Source of the DNA: Hyaloscypha bicolor E
Lineage: Eukaryota; Ascomycota; Leotiomycetes; Helotiales; Hyaloscyphaceae
Length of the DNA stretch: 64,000 nucleotides
NCBI RefSeq assembly: GCF_002865645.1
Contig: NW_020194637.1
Coordinates: 248,001-312,000, forward strand
Reading direction: 5' to 3'
The translations under genes and the position numbers were made by a program. Positions 45,536 through 55,774 of the stretch are shown one piece after another (within the stretch, counting starts at the first letter, position 1; each line of letters opens with the position of its first letter). The notes beneath the pieces are model-generated. The model made no database searches. It had not been told where the DNA came from and was given only the letters and a program-made list of their open reading frames with translations.

Positions 45536-46884
45536 CTAATGTCCGGAGTCCAATGAACAACTAAATTCACCTTTAAGGAAAGAACTCCAAGTCTTTAGCC
45601 AGTGTTGATCAAAGTTACGATTTTGCCAGTGCAGGATCCAGACCAGCAAGCCCCTTTCCCACAGCCCTGTTGATTCCGCCCAGTCTCTGGCTTCCAGGTT
45701 GTTGTTCAGCTCCACCGATTCCAAATATCCGAGTTTGGACCCAATAAATGCCATATAATGTGTTAGCATCTGGCACAGATGGTTCCTCAATACGTCGTAG
45801 AGAGTTCGCGAATTTCCAGTTCTCATAGAACCGTCCTGGGATGTCCCTGTTAGCGAAGGGCAGTTTTGATGAGGCAAGAGCCCCCACTTACATCTGGGAA
45901 TGGCGGAAGAGCAACAGCGGGATCAGCGAGTCCCACTGTTAGAGTTGTTCCGAAAACCATGAAAAAGATTGCGCGAAGGCGTTTGAGAGTGCATGATGAT
46001 AAAAAACTTGGCCGGAGTAGTCTTTCAAGTATCTTCAGGTATTGATGGCCGGTAAAGGCAGTGAATTTGAGGTTCTTAGGATTGGATTCCTCGAGTAGCA
46101 ACACCGATGAATGAGACTCTGTATTTTCTGCTAGCCCCATAACCGCTGCTCGTTCTTGTCTCCCTGAAAGATCCCAATCAAACTCAAGGACTTCAGCGGC
46201 GGAATCTAACGCCGAGAGATTCATTTGATATAGGAAGGTGTGAAATACCATAGGAAGATCGTCAATGAAGTTGGCATATAGGAATGTGTAAAATACCATA
46301 GGAAGATCGTCAAGGAAGTTGGCTTGTGCGAAAGCGGTGCTCAAAGTGTTCGTATTTCCAAGGTGTCCTCGCTCAATAACTTCTCCAAGCCAGGAAGGCC
46401 TGAAAAGATCCCTCTGTTTCACTAGAGATGCCCAGGAAGTCAGATCAGCTATGCCCTGTTCGATGCTTCAATCATCGGGACACATTTACCGTGTGGAAAT
46501 ATGCTCACATCAAGTAGGGATGTTCGAACGCAGCTCACGAAGCCCAGCACCCGCTTCTCGTGGTTGTGTGACATCTTGGCAGCTTGCAAGCAGGTGGTAC
46601 ATAAGTCATCGTCAGAGCACTGATGTACCATTAGGATAGACAGTCGAGTAAGAGCCGGAAATTTCGACACTAACCTTGATCTTCAAGAGTCTGCATCTCA
46701 TACATGCGCCACGCTTGCGAACATTCTTGACTTGGTGACGTCGTTCAGAGTTGAATTTACTTCTTTTGCGGCTCGAGTTGGTCTTCTCGGCTCCTCTCAA
46801 GGGAAACATGATCACCGAAGAAGGCAGTGGCTTAATCTCATCCCTGTACATTCCATCTTGAGAAGCCGGGGATGGTGCATTCAT
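45536..46884 (-). CDS. Zn(II)2Cys6 transcription factor, probably broken at 3' end
   Basis: Minus-strand exons 46884-46675, 46619-46490 and 46421-45892 join in phase (donors GTTAGT, GTAAAT, GTAAGT). The zinc cluster is split by intron 1: CMRCRLLKIK joined to CSDDDLCTTC, then a further Cys in VSCVRTSLL. Its last spacing is longer than in canonical Gal4-type clusters. Exon 3 shows LEFDWDLSGR and GHQYLKILERLLRP plus a 16-residue tandem duplication. The remainder has DIPGRFYENWKFANSLRR in one frame and NHLCQMLTHYMAFIGSKLGY in another, with no clean in-phase join from 45892. Either a further small intron is present or a frameshift near 45795 has disabled the C-terminus. Confidence 0.6.
46228..46323 (-). 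repeat. In-frame 48-bp tandem duplication
   Basis: Two adjacent 48-bp units (46276-46323 and 46228-46275) inside exon 3 of the Zn2Cys6 gene encode ANFLDDLPMVFYTFLY and ANFIDDLPMVFHTFLY. The few differences indicate a fairly recent duplication. Confidence 0.85.
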
Positions 46885-47617
46885 GCTGGCCGGAACTGTG
46901 AGCGAGACTTCAAGAGCAATAAAGATGAGCGGAGAAGGATAGAAGCAGAAAGGACAATAGGAGAGCTTTTATAAACCCAACCTCCGACGTCGCCTAGATA
47001 GGGTCGGATAGTCTCAGACCCTGGCCTGGTGGTGGTTTGGTTACACAAACCGTAGAGCTGACGCAGGAATCAAGCCACACTTGCGCTCAATGACTCAGCT
47101 TTCAGCACAGCGCTTACTCGAACTTCGACTCAAGGGCCACCCTCAAACAAGGCAAAGACGTTGAACTCCAATGGGGAACTTCCCAAAACAAATTCCCCTG
47201 CCGATCTGACTCGTCCGTGATGAGGTAGGTTACACGAGCCAATAAGGGGTATTATGATGCAAGCCACGCTGCTCTTGCATCTTGCTTGATGCCTCTTTGG
47301 GAATAGTGGGCAATCTTGACTCCTGATTCCCAGGATTGACGTAGCAGAATTCTGCGGTAGCAAGAACAAGATCGAGCGCGGAATTTTCGGGTGCCCAAGT
47401 CTTTGAGAATCAGGATGAAAAAGACTTTCGAATGCCTTCTAATTACACTCTTTTCTTGTGGATGTTGATATGATCAAATGTGTTCTCAGACCGTGGTCGT
47501 TTCTGAGGTGTTGGGCCAATGTTGGTGTTGTCCGGTCTTCGGGAAATGGTTCTTCGACACTGTGCAAAACGGCATTGACGACCTTGACGTCCCGCGGCCG
47601 CAGAGGAACCGATGTGC
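46885..47617. other. Intergenic, no gene seen
   Basis: Upstream region of the Zn2Cys6 gene. No supportable element. Confidence 0.4.
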
Positions 47618-47987
47618 TCATTGTATAAGCCGTATCTCCGACGCGCGGAGGATGGGCAGCTGTGGAGGGCACAGGTCTCTCAGCATCGTGGCTGGAAGCC
47701 TGGAACCAGCTGCCAGAACGTCTGCGTCATCCTCGTCGAAATGTTCATAATCCTCCCCGTCAGTATGAACTTCTGCTTGACTGGTGAAAGGATTAGCCTT
47801 TGGGATTGTTGCTGAAGGAGAGGTAGTGAATAAAGCTCTGTTTACTTATACGAAACGTGTCGGAGCTGGTGGTAAGATCAGTGATCTGACCAGGCGAGTG
47901 TGTTGTCAATTGACGCTCGTTGCCCCTTTTCGAATCGCCGTCAGAAGAGTCATCGCCGACAACCCGTATCTCAGACACAGATGCCAT
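47618..47987 (-). CDS. Possible small acidic orphan protein
   Basis: Tentative two-exon gene, 47987-47846 and 47775-47618 (donor GTAAAC, acceptor TCAAG), 300 nt in phase, 99 aa. It starts MASVSEIRVVGDDSSDGDSK and contains an acidic block, HTDGEDYEHFDEDDADVLAA. No domain. It is supported only by phase agreement and protein-like composition. Confidence 0.3.
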
Positions 47988-49477
47988 TGCAGGACAAGCT
48001 GTATGGAGTGCATGCCAGCTTGAAATCCAAATATAGCGTCGTCGAATTCTTGTCCTAGCTAAGTCGGACCTTGTCACTTGCAATTGTCAATCGGCCCGCC
48101 ATCAGTGCCATAACAAAATACTCGAGCTGGGAAAGTACTACGTACTTTCTTTTGCCCAATCCTGCCCATGGCGGGTAAATTGAGCCTGCGGAGGACTTTT
48201 AAGGGGGGTTATGAGAGTGACGCTTTTTGCGGGGTAGGGAAGGGGGGGGGGAAGTAAAACGACGCCCCTCCAGGTGTCGATTGGGGTGTGACGTATCGAG
48301 TTGGGGCAGGAATGTTAACGAGTTGTAATTGATTACTTAAGCCCTTTAGAGACCTTAAGTTGGATTTTTAATCCAAGTATAAGCTAATATATTATAAGGC
48401 TTATAATAAAAATCTCCCTTAAAATTTAAATTAAAGGAGTTTATATACTAATTAATTAAGTTCTAGCTTTTAAGCCTTATAAAGCCCTATAAATCAGGGG
48501 CTTATAGGGCTCTTCTATCAAGTTTCAAGGACTTAATCGCTAATTTTCTAGGCTTTTCTAAGCTTATCTTTAGGCTATAAAATATTAACTTTTTACTTTC
48601 TTAATTTAAGAACTATTACTAATTTATATTTTATTAAAATGTCATATTTGAAAAGCCCTTTATTAGCGCTATAAGAGAATAAAAAATTATTGAATTCTAT
48701 TAATTCCTTATAAAGTAAATTGAATTTAAAGAGAAAGCTAAATTCTTGGTGTTCCTGTCCAGGCTCCTCTACTTTGGGTTACTGTAGTAGGTTAGTCTGG
48801 CCTCCTGGGGTCTGTCGTTTTACTTTCCCCCCTTTTTGGAGCGCGATCCGTTCTGCTGTCCGACTTTCCCATTTTCGGTCTGGTCTGGACCTTTTTTGCA
48901 CTTACAACGCCCAATCTTCCTCCAACACTTCACATCCCTCTTTCCACAGAGCCATTAACACTCCCAAGACGAGGCAATAACGTGGGCGGGGGCACCCCAG
49001 CGCTGGCAACAACTGTGGACTGGAATGAAAATCTGGAATGAAAGCCTCACTATCCAATTCTGTCGAGGCACAGGGGTGGTGGGGAACATGGCAGTCCTTA
49101 CCTCATTCGCAATTGGTCTATCGACTAAAGCTTGACCCTTCTCGAGAGTGTAAAGAATGGGTCCTTTAGTTTTTTAAAGAGATTTTGCTTGCTTTTTTTC
49201 TCCCAATATCACTCTCGTGCTTTTTTGATAGAGCTTTTCTCGACTCCCTCTTTGACAAGTACGCCCTTGCATTTGTGTGCTATTATGCCCTGTTATTGGC
49301 TACCACTGTGTTCCGCATGATTTTACCCCGCATGACACAAAGTTTACAAGTACCGAGATCGCCCTCTTCTGATTTATATCAACAGTTTTCACCACCTTCC
49401 ATTTGCATGTCTCACACCTTCCCAATTGCAACTTCACACAAGCTCAGTTACCTCCCTCGTCCATTACTCTTATCCAA
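47988..49477. other. Intergenic with AT-rich island
   Basis: About 1.5 kb. From about 48300 to 48720 the sequence is extremely A+T-rich and full of TTAA, TATA and CTTATAA steps, unlike its neighbours. This is the look of an old repeat destroyed by RIP-like mutation. A G9 run is near 48245. The last 100 bp are the C/T-rich leader of the GFA gene. No intact gene. Confidence 0.5.
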
Positions 49478-50101
49478 ATGTCTTCCCTCTCCCAAGACGC
49501 GTTGACCCTCCACGGCGGCTGCGACTGCACGAGCATCCGCTTCACAATCTCAATCCCCGCTCTCGTCTCCCGTCCGGTTCTACCATACCCGGACCTCTTC
49601 GGTGCAGAGATTTGGCCCCCACAAATCTTCTTGGACCACTGCAACAAGTGCCGCCGCGTAAGCGGCGCTCTCGTCCAAGGCTGGCTCACATGTCCACAGG
49701 ATTGGGTTGAGTGGGCTATCAAATCCACATCCGGTGAAGAATCCCCAAGTGCGACCAAGTTCAACACAGTAGATCTCATCTGTGCCAAGCCTGGGGTATT
49801 GCCAGTTGTCAACTATGCATCGACTGAAGGGGTTACGCGGCCGTTTTGTGGGAGGTGTGGCACGAATCTAGCTTATGTTTTTGAGGGGAGAAAGGAGAAG
49901 AATCCGATTCCGATGGTGGATATTGTGCTGGGTAGTTTGGATACCGAGAGTCTTGAAATGCCGGGCGTGAGACCTGAGAGGCAGTTTTATTGGAATAGTG
50001 GGGTGGAGTGGATAAAGAGGTTGGTAACTGAAGGCGATTCTAGCGTGGGTGGAGAGAAGCTTCCTAGACATCCGGATGGGAGTAGGATGCAGGTCGTTTG
50101 A
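49478..50101 (+). CDS. GFA/CENP-V-type zinc protein
   Basis: Single exon of 207 aa from ATG 49478. It belongs to the glutathione-dependent formaldehyde-activating (GFA)/CENP-V fold family. The Zn-ligand Cys motifs are complete: GGCDC near the N-terminus, DHCNKCRRVSGALVQGW in the middle and PFCGRCGTNLAY towards the end. Family members bind two zincs and are usually of unknown substrate; the formaldehyde-glutathione role is documented only for the bacterial founder. No partner gene is next to it. Confidence 0.88.
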   Translation: MSSLSQDALTLHGGCDCTSIRFTISIPALVSRPVLPYPDLFGAEIWPPQIFLDHCNKCRRVSGALVQGWLTCPQDWVEWAIKSTSGEESPSATKFNTVDLICAKPGVLPVVNYASTEGVTRPFCGRCGTNLAYVFEGRKEKNPIPMVDIVLGSLDTESLEMPGVRPERQFYWNSGVEWIKRLVTEGDSSVGGEKLPRHPDGSRMQVV

Positions 50102-50443
50102 GGAGGATTCTGGTAACCGTGGTTGGGAAGAGTCATATTTCGTATGGACTCGTATTCGAGGGTCGTCTATAGCCAAATATGTCGGCATGGTTTTCTTCAT
50201 ATTCGCCTTTCAATTGGCCCAACATTGCCGATTTTGTGAAGATTAACACATGAATAAGCAAGATACAGTTGTTGCTGAGTTGAGATGACGCGCTGGAACA
50301 CGCTCTCAGGTGACGCTGAATTTCTGCCGGCTACGCTGTTTTTGGCCTAGTCAATTGAAGGCTTGCCCGCCCGCCTAGCTCCTTCTGAAAGCTTCCTGCT
50401 CCAAATATACCATCAACCCCAAGCTCCATCACAACATTCCAAG
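50102..50443. other. Short intergenic region
   Basis: 3' flank of the GFA gene and C/T/A-rich leader of the next plus-strand gene. Confidence 0.4.
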
Positions 50444-52096
50444 ATGCGCCCACGACTGCCCGCACGAAGAATACTCTTCCTGCGACCTTTCAGACCGCCC
50501 AATGCTCCTCGCCTCTTCACACAGAACACCCTGACTTCCCGGCCACAACTTCCCTTCCTCTCAACTTCCCGCAGACGACAGACTGCACGATTCCTCACAA
50601 CAGAAAGAAAGCAATGGATAAAAGATGAGGTCTGGCTGGCAGGGAAGTATACAGCATTCCTCTGGGTCGGAGGTAGCTTACTGCTGGTTATCGCGTTCGG
50701 TGTGCAGCAAGAATGGCTGGATCGCAAATTTCCATCCCCCAGCGAATGGTCGTGGGTTACGAGGAAGGATTTCAGGAGCGCAAAATGGGACGAAGACCAC
50801 GAAGGAGTGAACGATGGCCTCGTGGACTGGGCTCGGACGGGAGAGGCATATCGACGACTGCTGCGGCGACTGGAAGATCCAAAAATAGATGGCGCTGGGC
50901 TGCAGGATCAAGACGAGGGAGGGATTCTGGTGGCAGGAATTGGAAAGACTGGATTCGATATTTCGAAGAAACCGGAAGCTTGGAGACGTGGGTATTACGA
51001 GGTCTTGATGGGAGCTGCCAGAGCTGCAGAGCATCTTGATGGTTGGGTGCGAGACACAACGAGGAACATCGCCTTTCCTGCTAATGTTGTGATCGGTCTT
51101 TCAAATCCGAACCCGCGTCCGGTTCCTCCTGGTGCTGCAACTGCACCAAGGGAAGAAGACTGTGAGCCAGCGTTCGAAGCTCCGGAAATATATTATATGC
51201 GGGTTCTCACGACAAGTGGTTTCACGGAGAAGCAGAGAGTGGATGCTGCACTGGCATATGGAGCATGGTTGGAATACAAAAAGACACCGGAAACTGCATT
51301 AGAGATGTACAAATGGGCATTGGACATTGCAACTTCGAGCTCAATATCTTCCAAGTCCATTATCAATACCACGACTGGCATTCTCGACCCATCTGCCGGA
51401 TTACCGTCTTCGAATCTTCTGTCTGCTGCGACGGCTCTAGCGGTATACCATGCTGTCCATTCCGACCTCTCCAATGCCCTTCCAATATTCCTTTCCATCC
51501 TCCGCGCACGAAAATCCTTGCCGGAACAGCCTGTGACGATGCATTCAACTCTGAACCCGGACGAGGAAATGGCCGGTTTCTGGAAACGCGCCATGAATCT
51601 CGTCCACAGCCTTATGGTCCCCCCATCATATCCACCTCCTCCAGGTGATGGCACAACACCACCAACACGAAATCCGAAAGAACGCTGCGAGGAAGCAGGC
51701 ATTATGACATACATTGGAGAGATACTCTACGCCTCAAAGCAAACCAAAGCAAGCAGGGAGGATGGATTGGCCTGGACTCGAGAAGCAGTCGATATTGCAG
51801 AGGAGCAATTGAGAAGAAAGGGGGTTGACAAGGATGGTAAAAATACGTGCAAACAGTGTCTTGAGGTCGGCTTGGGAAACTGGAAGACAATGGTGTCACA
51901 AATGGCGAAAGAAGAGAAGGAGGCAAAGGCGCAGAAAGCCGGCGGCTGGCTTGGATTTGGAGGCGAGTCTCAGAAAGATGTTACTGGGAGATGGGAGCGT
52001 GAGAAGCAGGTTATCGTTGAGAGGCAGCGGAGGGCCATGGATATTCTTGCATCTCCTTCACAAGCTCCTCCGAGTAGCTCCTATTTGCAGGTATAA
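50444..52096 (+). CDS. Mitochondrial inner-membrane TPR protein, Mgr3-like
   Basis: Single exon of 550 aa from ATG 50444 (27 codons inside the open frame). The N-terminus is rich in Arg and Pro without acidic residues (MRPRLPARRILFLRPFRPPN), a good mitochondrial presequence. One membrane helix follows (AFLWVGGSLLLVIAFGV), and the rest is a soluble helical domain with TPR-like units (YEVLMGAARAAEHLDGW, RVDAALAYGAWLEYKKTPET, YIGEILYASKQTKASREDGL, WTREAVDIAEEQLRRKG). Presequence plus helix plus TPR matches Mgr3, the adaptor of the i-AAA protease Yme1 in yeast. I consider this likely but not proven. Ordinary conserved gene. Confidence 0.7.
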   Translation: MRPRLPARRILFLRPFRPPNAPRLFTQNTLTSRPQLPFLSTSRRRQTARFLTTERKQWIKDEVWLAGKYTAFLWVGGSLLLVIAFGVQQEWLDRKFPSPSEWSWVTRKDFRSAKWDEDHEGVNDGLVDWARTGEAYRRLLRRLEDPKIDGAGLQDQDEGGILVAGIGKTGFDISKKPEAWRRGYYEVLMGAARAAEHLDGWVRDTTRNIAFPANVVIGLSNPNPRPVPPGAATAPREEDCEPAFEAPEIYYMRVLTTSGFTEKQRVDAALAYGAWLEYKKTPETALEMYKWALDIATSSSISSKSIINTTTGILDPSAGLPSSNLLSAATALAVYHAVHSDLSNALPIFLSILRARKSLPEQPVTMHSTLNPDEEMAGFWKRAMNLVHSLMVPPSYPPPPGDGTTPPTRNPKERCEEAGIMTYIGEILYASKQTKASREDGLAWTREAVDIAEEQLRRKGVDKDGKNTCKQCLEVGLGNWKTMVSQMAKEEKEAKAQKAGGWLGFGGESQKDVTGRWEREKQVIVERQRRAMDILASPSQAPPSSSYLQV

Positions 52097-52435
52097 GGAG
52101 CGTGGGATTGGGGTTGGCTTTGTGGTTGGGAAATATAGGTGTGCATGATCTTTCGAATTGAATACCCAATCCTACTCAAGCCAGTTAGTCCTATCTTCTC
52201 TCAGTGACCTTCCCCACTGACGCCGAGTGGCAATGCGGAAGCCCATACCCCCAATACATTTGACATCTCCTTGCTTCTTGTTTTCGTGCATTGGACGTCC
52301 CTTTTATTTCGCTGTCGGTACCGAGTTGCACGCGGCAACCTTAGTCCGGCGGTCTTCTTTCCTTGGTTACCAGTTGGATTTCCTCGGTGGGGGAGCTGCT
52401 TCTCCAACATCCCTGCATCCAGGCTTCATCCAAGC
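52097..52435. other. Intergenic between convergent genes
   Basis: 3' flanks of the mitochondrial TPR gene and the P450 gene. Nothing is recognised. Confidence 0.4.
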
Positions 52436-54043
52436 TCAAGTTGAGCCAAGCTGAACAAACTTTCTCGGCGACAGTCGAACCTTCAACGGCTCTTTCTCCA
52501 CCAAGACATATGTTTTCTGCTTCGCCCAATCGTAGTCTGCCATCCCTTTCGGCAGACTGAGATCAAAGTTCCAAATCATACGAGAAAGGATGAGCCGCAG
52601 CTCAGCGTATGCCAAGTTCTTTCCAATGCAGTTTCGAGGGCCAAATGAGAAGGGCTGGAGCGTGTTCTTCTTGTCGGTTGCGAATTGCGAAGTCCTGTTC
52701 GATTGCAGCCATCGCTCGGGGATGAATTCGTTTGGCTGCGAGAAGTTCACTGGAGATCGGTATGCGCTCCATTGGCTGAAGGATATATTAGTCCCTCCCG
52801 GAAGCCACTCGCCGCATACGATACCTCCCTCTGCTGGTGTTACTCTTGGTAGACCAGACGGAACAGGTGGTGCCATTCGCAGCCCTTCTTCGATCACAGC
52901 AGACAGATACGGCAACTTGCCAAGTGAAGAAAGATTTATATCCGTTTCTTCTTCGAAGTTGCATCTGATTTCTTGGACCAAGGTTGCCAGACACATCGGA
53001 TTCTTCAGCAAGTAACCAGTCGTTCCAGCTAACGCCGATGCTGTAGTCTCACTCCCTGCGATGATCAAGATATTGAAAGTCGTTTCAATCTCTTGCAAAG
53101 ACATCCTCTCTTCATTCTTCGGATCGAGAACATACGATATGAAGTCTGGCGAGGCCTTTGCCCCCTTGAGTCGACGATGAATCTTCTCCCTACTCAACTG
53201 GAAGTGTCCCTGTCGATTCGACACAGGTGACGGCAGCCACCACCGCAGAAACCGCTCAAGGAACGGATAAAAGCGGACAGAAGTCACCAAACTTGCAGCT
53301 TTGAAATGCGAAAAGACCAGCGCCGACCACGAATGATGCCGCTCATCCGTCAAGCACCCAAACGTCTCCCCAAAGCCAAGCTCTCCCACAATATCAAACG
53401 TCGTCCAGCTAAACCACTCCACTAAATCCACAATCGCATCCCCCCAACCTGCCCTCGCCTGTTCATGTAATCTCCTCATCAACGTTCCCACATACTGCTG
53501 CAGAATCGGCTCCTGCTCTCTTAACGCCTTATCCGAGAACGCATGGCTTATTAACCTCCGAATGCGATGATGATCCTTATCACCCGCGCTTAGAATCGAG
53601 TTTGTGCTGTTCTGCTTTCTAGACATCCAAAGCGGGTTCTTGCCAAAGTTTTGCCCTGGCTTATGGCTACCGTAGATGTCGGTCCACGCTTGTGGGTTGA
53701 TGCATGATATCTCGTTAGGACCAATGCGGATCATTTCTCCGTACTTCGAATGGAATTTTTGGACCTGGTGGACCAATGTCCCCGATTGCATGGCTCGCAT
53801 GAAGGGCCATCGAGTTAGAATCCAGAGTTTTGGTCCTTGGAACCTTGACAGAGGGTGGTAGAAGAGGAGATAGACGGCGCGTGCTGTGAGATACTGGGAA
53901 AGTTAGCCTGGTCATGCTCTTTGTGCAGGCTGCGGAAGGTTGTGGAAACCTACAAGCAACAAAAGAAAGGCCAACACTACAAATATTTGGAAATTATTGA
54001 GCGGCTTTGGAGCACGGAATGTTGCCCAGTGGAACGGCTCCAT
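52436..54043 (-). CDS. Cytochrome P450 monooxygenase
   Basis: Exons on the minus strand are 54043-53954 and 53893-52436 (donor GTAGGT, branch GCTAAC, acceptor TTCCCAG, phase 0), giving 515 aa. The second ATG is used because an earlier one at 54083 is out of frame. The N-terminal anchor is FQIFVVLAFLLLL plus YLTARAVYLLFYHPLSRFQG. Signatures are the I-helix AGSETTAS, the K-helix EEGLR, the PERW region (EFIPERW) and the heme loop FSFGPRNCIGKNLA with Cys452 as the iron ligand. An ER-bound monooxygenase of the type common in fungal secondary metabolism and detoxification. No synthase gene lies nearby, so the substrate is unknown. Confidence 0.92.
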
Positions 54044-54976
54044 GTTTTGTGGGATTTCGAAAGAAGAGAAATTTGCTTCCATGTTGTTTCTGCAAGAGCA
54101 AAGTTGCTAGATAACCGGTCGTTGAATGCGAGAACGACTTCTTCTAAGTTCTACTAAAGATTGCAAGCATGCGGCGCAGTCTCGTCCTCTGATCTCTTCG
54201 TTTGTTTATTTTCCACATCGTTGGCTTTCTGGATTTCATTCTTCGGGGCTGGTTCTCCAAGAAGGTTTAGCCTCGGCGAGTTGGCTTTTTGGGGGCTGTC
54301 AAAACCTCGAATCATTCCCATCTCTACAGTCCCGCCAAGTCTAAATCCTAACCCGATCCAATCCTCAACATCCCTGTTGGGAAACCTCCGCATCGCCACC
54401 AAAACGGGAGCACTGGCTGACGTGCAGGCAGATAGGCGCTGATTAGCGGAGATGTGTTTAAGCGCCCAGCCCCAACCCCAGATATGCAAATGCGCGTGTG
54501 GTGACGCTGACGAGGTATCCTCGCTTCTATCCCCATCAACGCCATCGGCTCCAGAATTCGGGGTCGAAATGGAAGGTAGAGGTGACGCACAGGTCAGCAT
54601 GTTCCCCCACCGGAATGTTTGTTCTTCCCAAGCCTATGTTTCACGTGAGCAGCGCCGCCTTTGCTCAGGCTCGGCTCAGGCCGGGCTCATCTTCGGCTCA
54701 GGTTGCTCACCCTATTACGCGACGCGGCGTGGCGTAGCTAAGAATTAGGGACCAGGAAAAAAGAAGAAAAAACTCTTTTATAAGTGCTATAAAAAGTAAT
54801 AAATACCAAAAACTCTCCAAAAGCAGACGTAAAAAAAATGGACAACTGCCAAACAATCTATCCTAGACATTATCTGGCCAAAAAGCACCAAAACTCAATA
54901 CATTTCCCTCCTACTTCTCTTGAATATTCCAGCAGCTCTTAGCAAGTGTTACGAGACCCCTTTCCATTTGGCGTTA
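54044..54976. other. Intergenic with GCTCAGG-rich patch
   Basis: No gene. At 54655-54712 the heptamer GCTCAGG and close variants recur. 54685-54712 is similar to 61962-61990 (see that entry). An AT-rich stretch with A8 runs follows at 54770-54840. Confidence 0.4.
54685..54712 (+). repeat. Dispersed repeat copy A (GCTCAGG-rich)
   Basis: GCTCATCTTCGGCTCAGG followed by TTGCTCACCC matches copy B at 61962-61990 with C/T differences and a one-base gap. It probably belongs to a longer degraded repeat. Confidence 0.45.
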
Positions 54977-55774
54977 CTAAGGGTAATAAGTGAACTTGAT
55001 ATCCAACCGTTCTAGTACTATAGAATAAGCGGACGGCCGGTCCCTGCCTTGAGGAACATTAGTACAAGGCCACCGAACACCAGCTGGGCCAGCCCAATCC
55101 ACAGGTGGTACAGACTGTCCAATTGGCGAGTACATCCCATACACATTGACAACAGACCTCTCTGTTGGCCCCAGGTTGAGGAAGCCCTGTGGCATGGCCC
55201 TACTATATGGATATGCGACTCCGTCCTGAGTGGCACTGGCAATGGCGAGATCTTCTGAATAATATTCGCTATAGGGATCTGATTTTCCAAATGCTGCTTT
55301 CCATACAGGCATATTTTCTATCATTGAGTATACGAATACAAGTGCAGGGCCCCATCGACTCGGTATCGACGCAATCCAACAGAATTGCCTTGGGATGCAG
55401 AAAGATGCGACCACGTTGTCCACTCTCCCGGGGGGGGGGGGGGGGGGGTTGTGCGGCGACATCCACGAGCATAGATTCATAGCCGTTTTTTGCAAGTGCC
55501 GCCCCGAAGTCCTGCAACGGTCTGGATTAACCGACGAACAGGGAACCCTGCCAGTCCACACATTCGTCCATTGCATATTAAACCAGGGTTGCTTCCCAGC
55601 CCTAGGCACCAAGGAGTATCTTTCGAGGGTAGCCTTGTAATCAATTGATCTAGGAATAACCGACTGGTCTGCAGAACTATGTGCGCAGTCTGCAATGCAA
55701 GCGAGGGCCAGGAGGCCGAAGTGTAGAGAGGATAGACATCGTGAGACTATGGCAGAGAGGTTTGAGCGTGCCAT
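54977..55774 (-). CDS. Secreted protein with poly-Pro tract encoded by a 19-nt homopolymer
   Basis: 265 aa from the ATG at 55774, chosen because it starts a signal peptide (MARSNLSAIVSRCLSSLHFG ... LLALACIADCAHS); the frame is open 66 codons further upstream. The mature part has Cys pairs (VPCSSVNPDRC, LCSW, SFCIPRQFCWIAS) and a conserved-looking C-terminal half (NMPVWKAAFGKSDPYSEYYS, NVYGMYSPIGQSVPPVDWAG), ending SYSI-like and YYP. A run of 19 C on the coding strand (55430-55448) encodes PPPPPP in the middle. The frame is intact as given, but the run is slippage-prone. No named family; an extracellular role is inferred. Confidence 0.6.
   Translation of the reverse strand: MARSNLSAIVSRCLSSLHFGLLALACIADCAHSSADQSVIPRSIDYKATLERYSLVPRAGKQPWFNMQWTNVWTGRVPCSSVNPDRCRTSGRHLQKTAMNLCSWMSPHNPPPPPPGRVDNVVASFCIPRQFCWIASIPSRWGPALVFVYSMIENMPVWKAAFGKSDPYSEYYSEDLAIASATQDGVAYPYSRAMPQGFLNLGPTERSVVNVYGMYSPIGQSVPPVDWAGPAGVRWPCTNVPQGRDRPSAYSIVLERLDIKFTYYP

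Noticed and set aside
51193..51714. Minus-strand 173-codon open frame
   Set aside because: Antisense to the mitochondrial TPR protein, whose frame is far more plausible.
49478..54043. GFA, TPR and P450 genes as a biosynthetic cluster
   Set aside because: No synthase, transporter or regulator is adjacent, and the three proteins belong to unrelated cellular roles.
53954..54083. Earlier ATG at 54083 as P450 start
   Set aside because: A careful count shows a T4 run that puts it out of frame and into a TAA. The ATG at 54043 gives the in-phase anchor.
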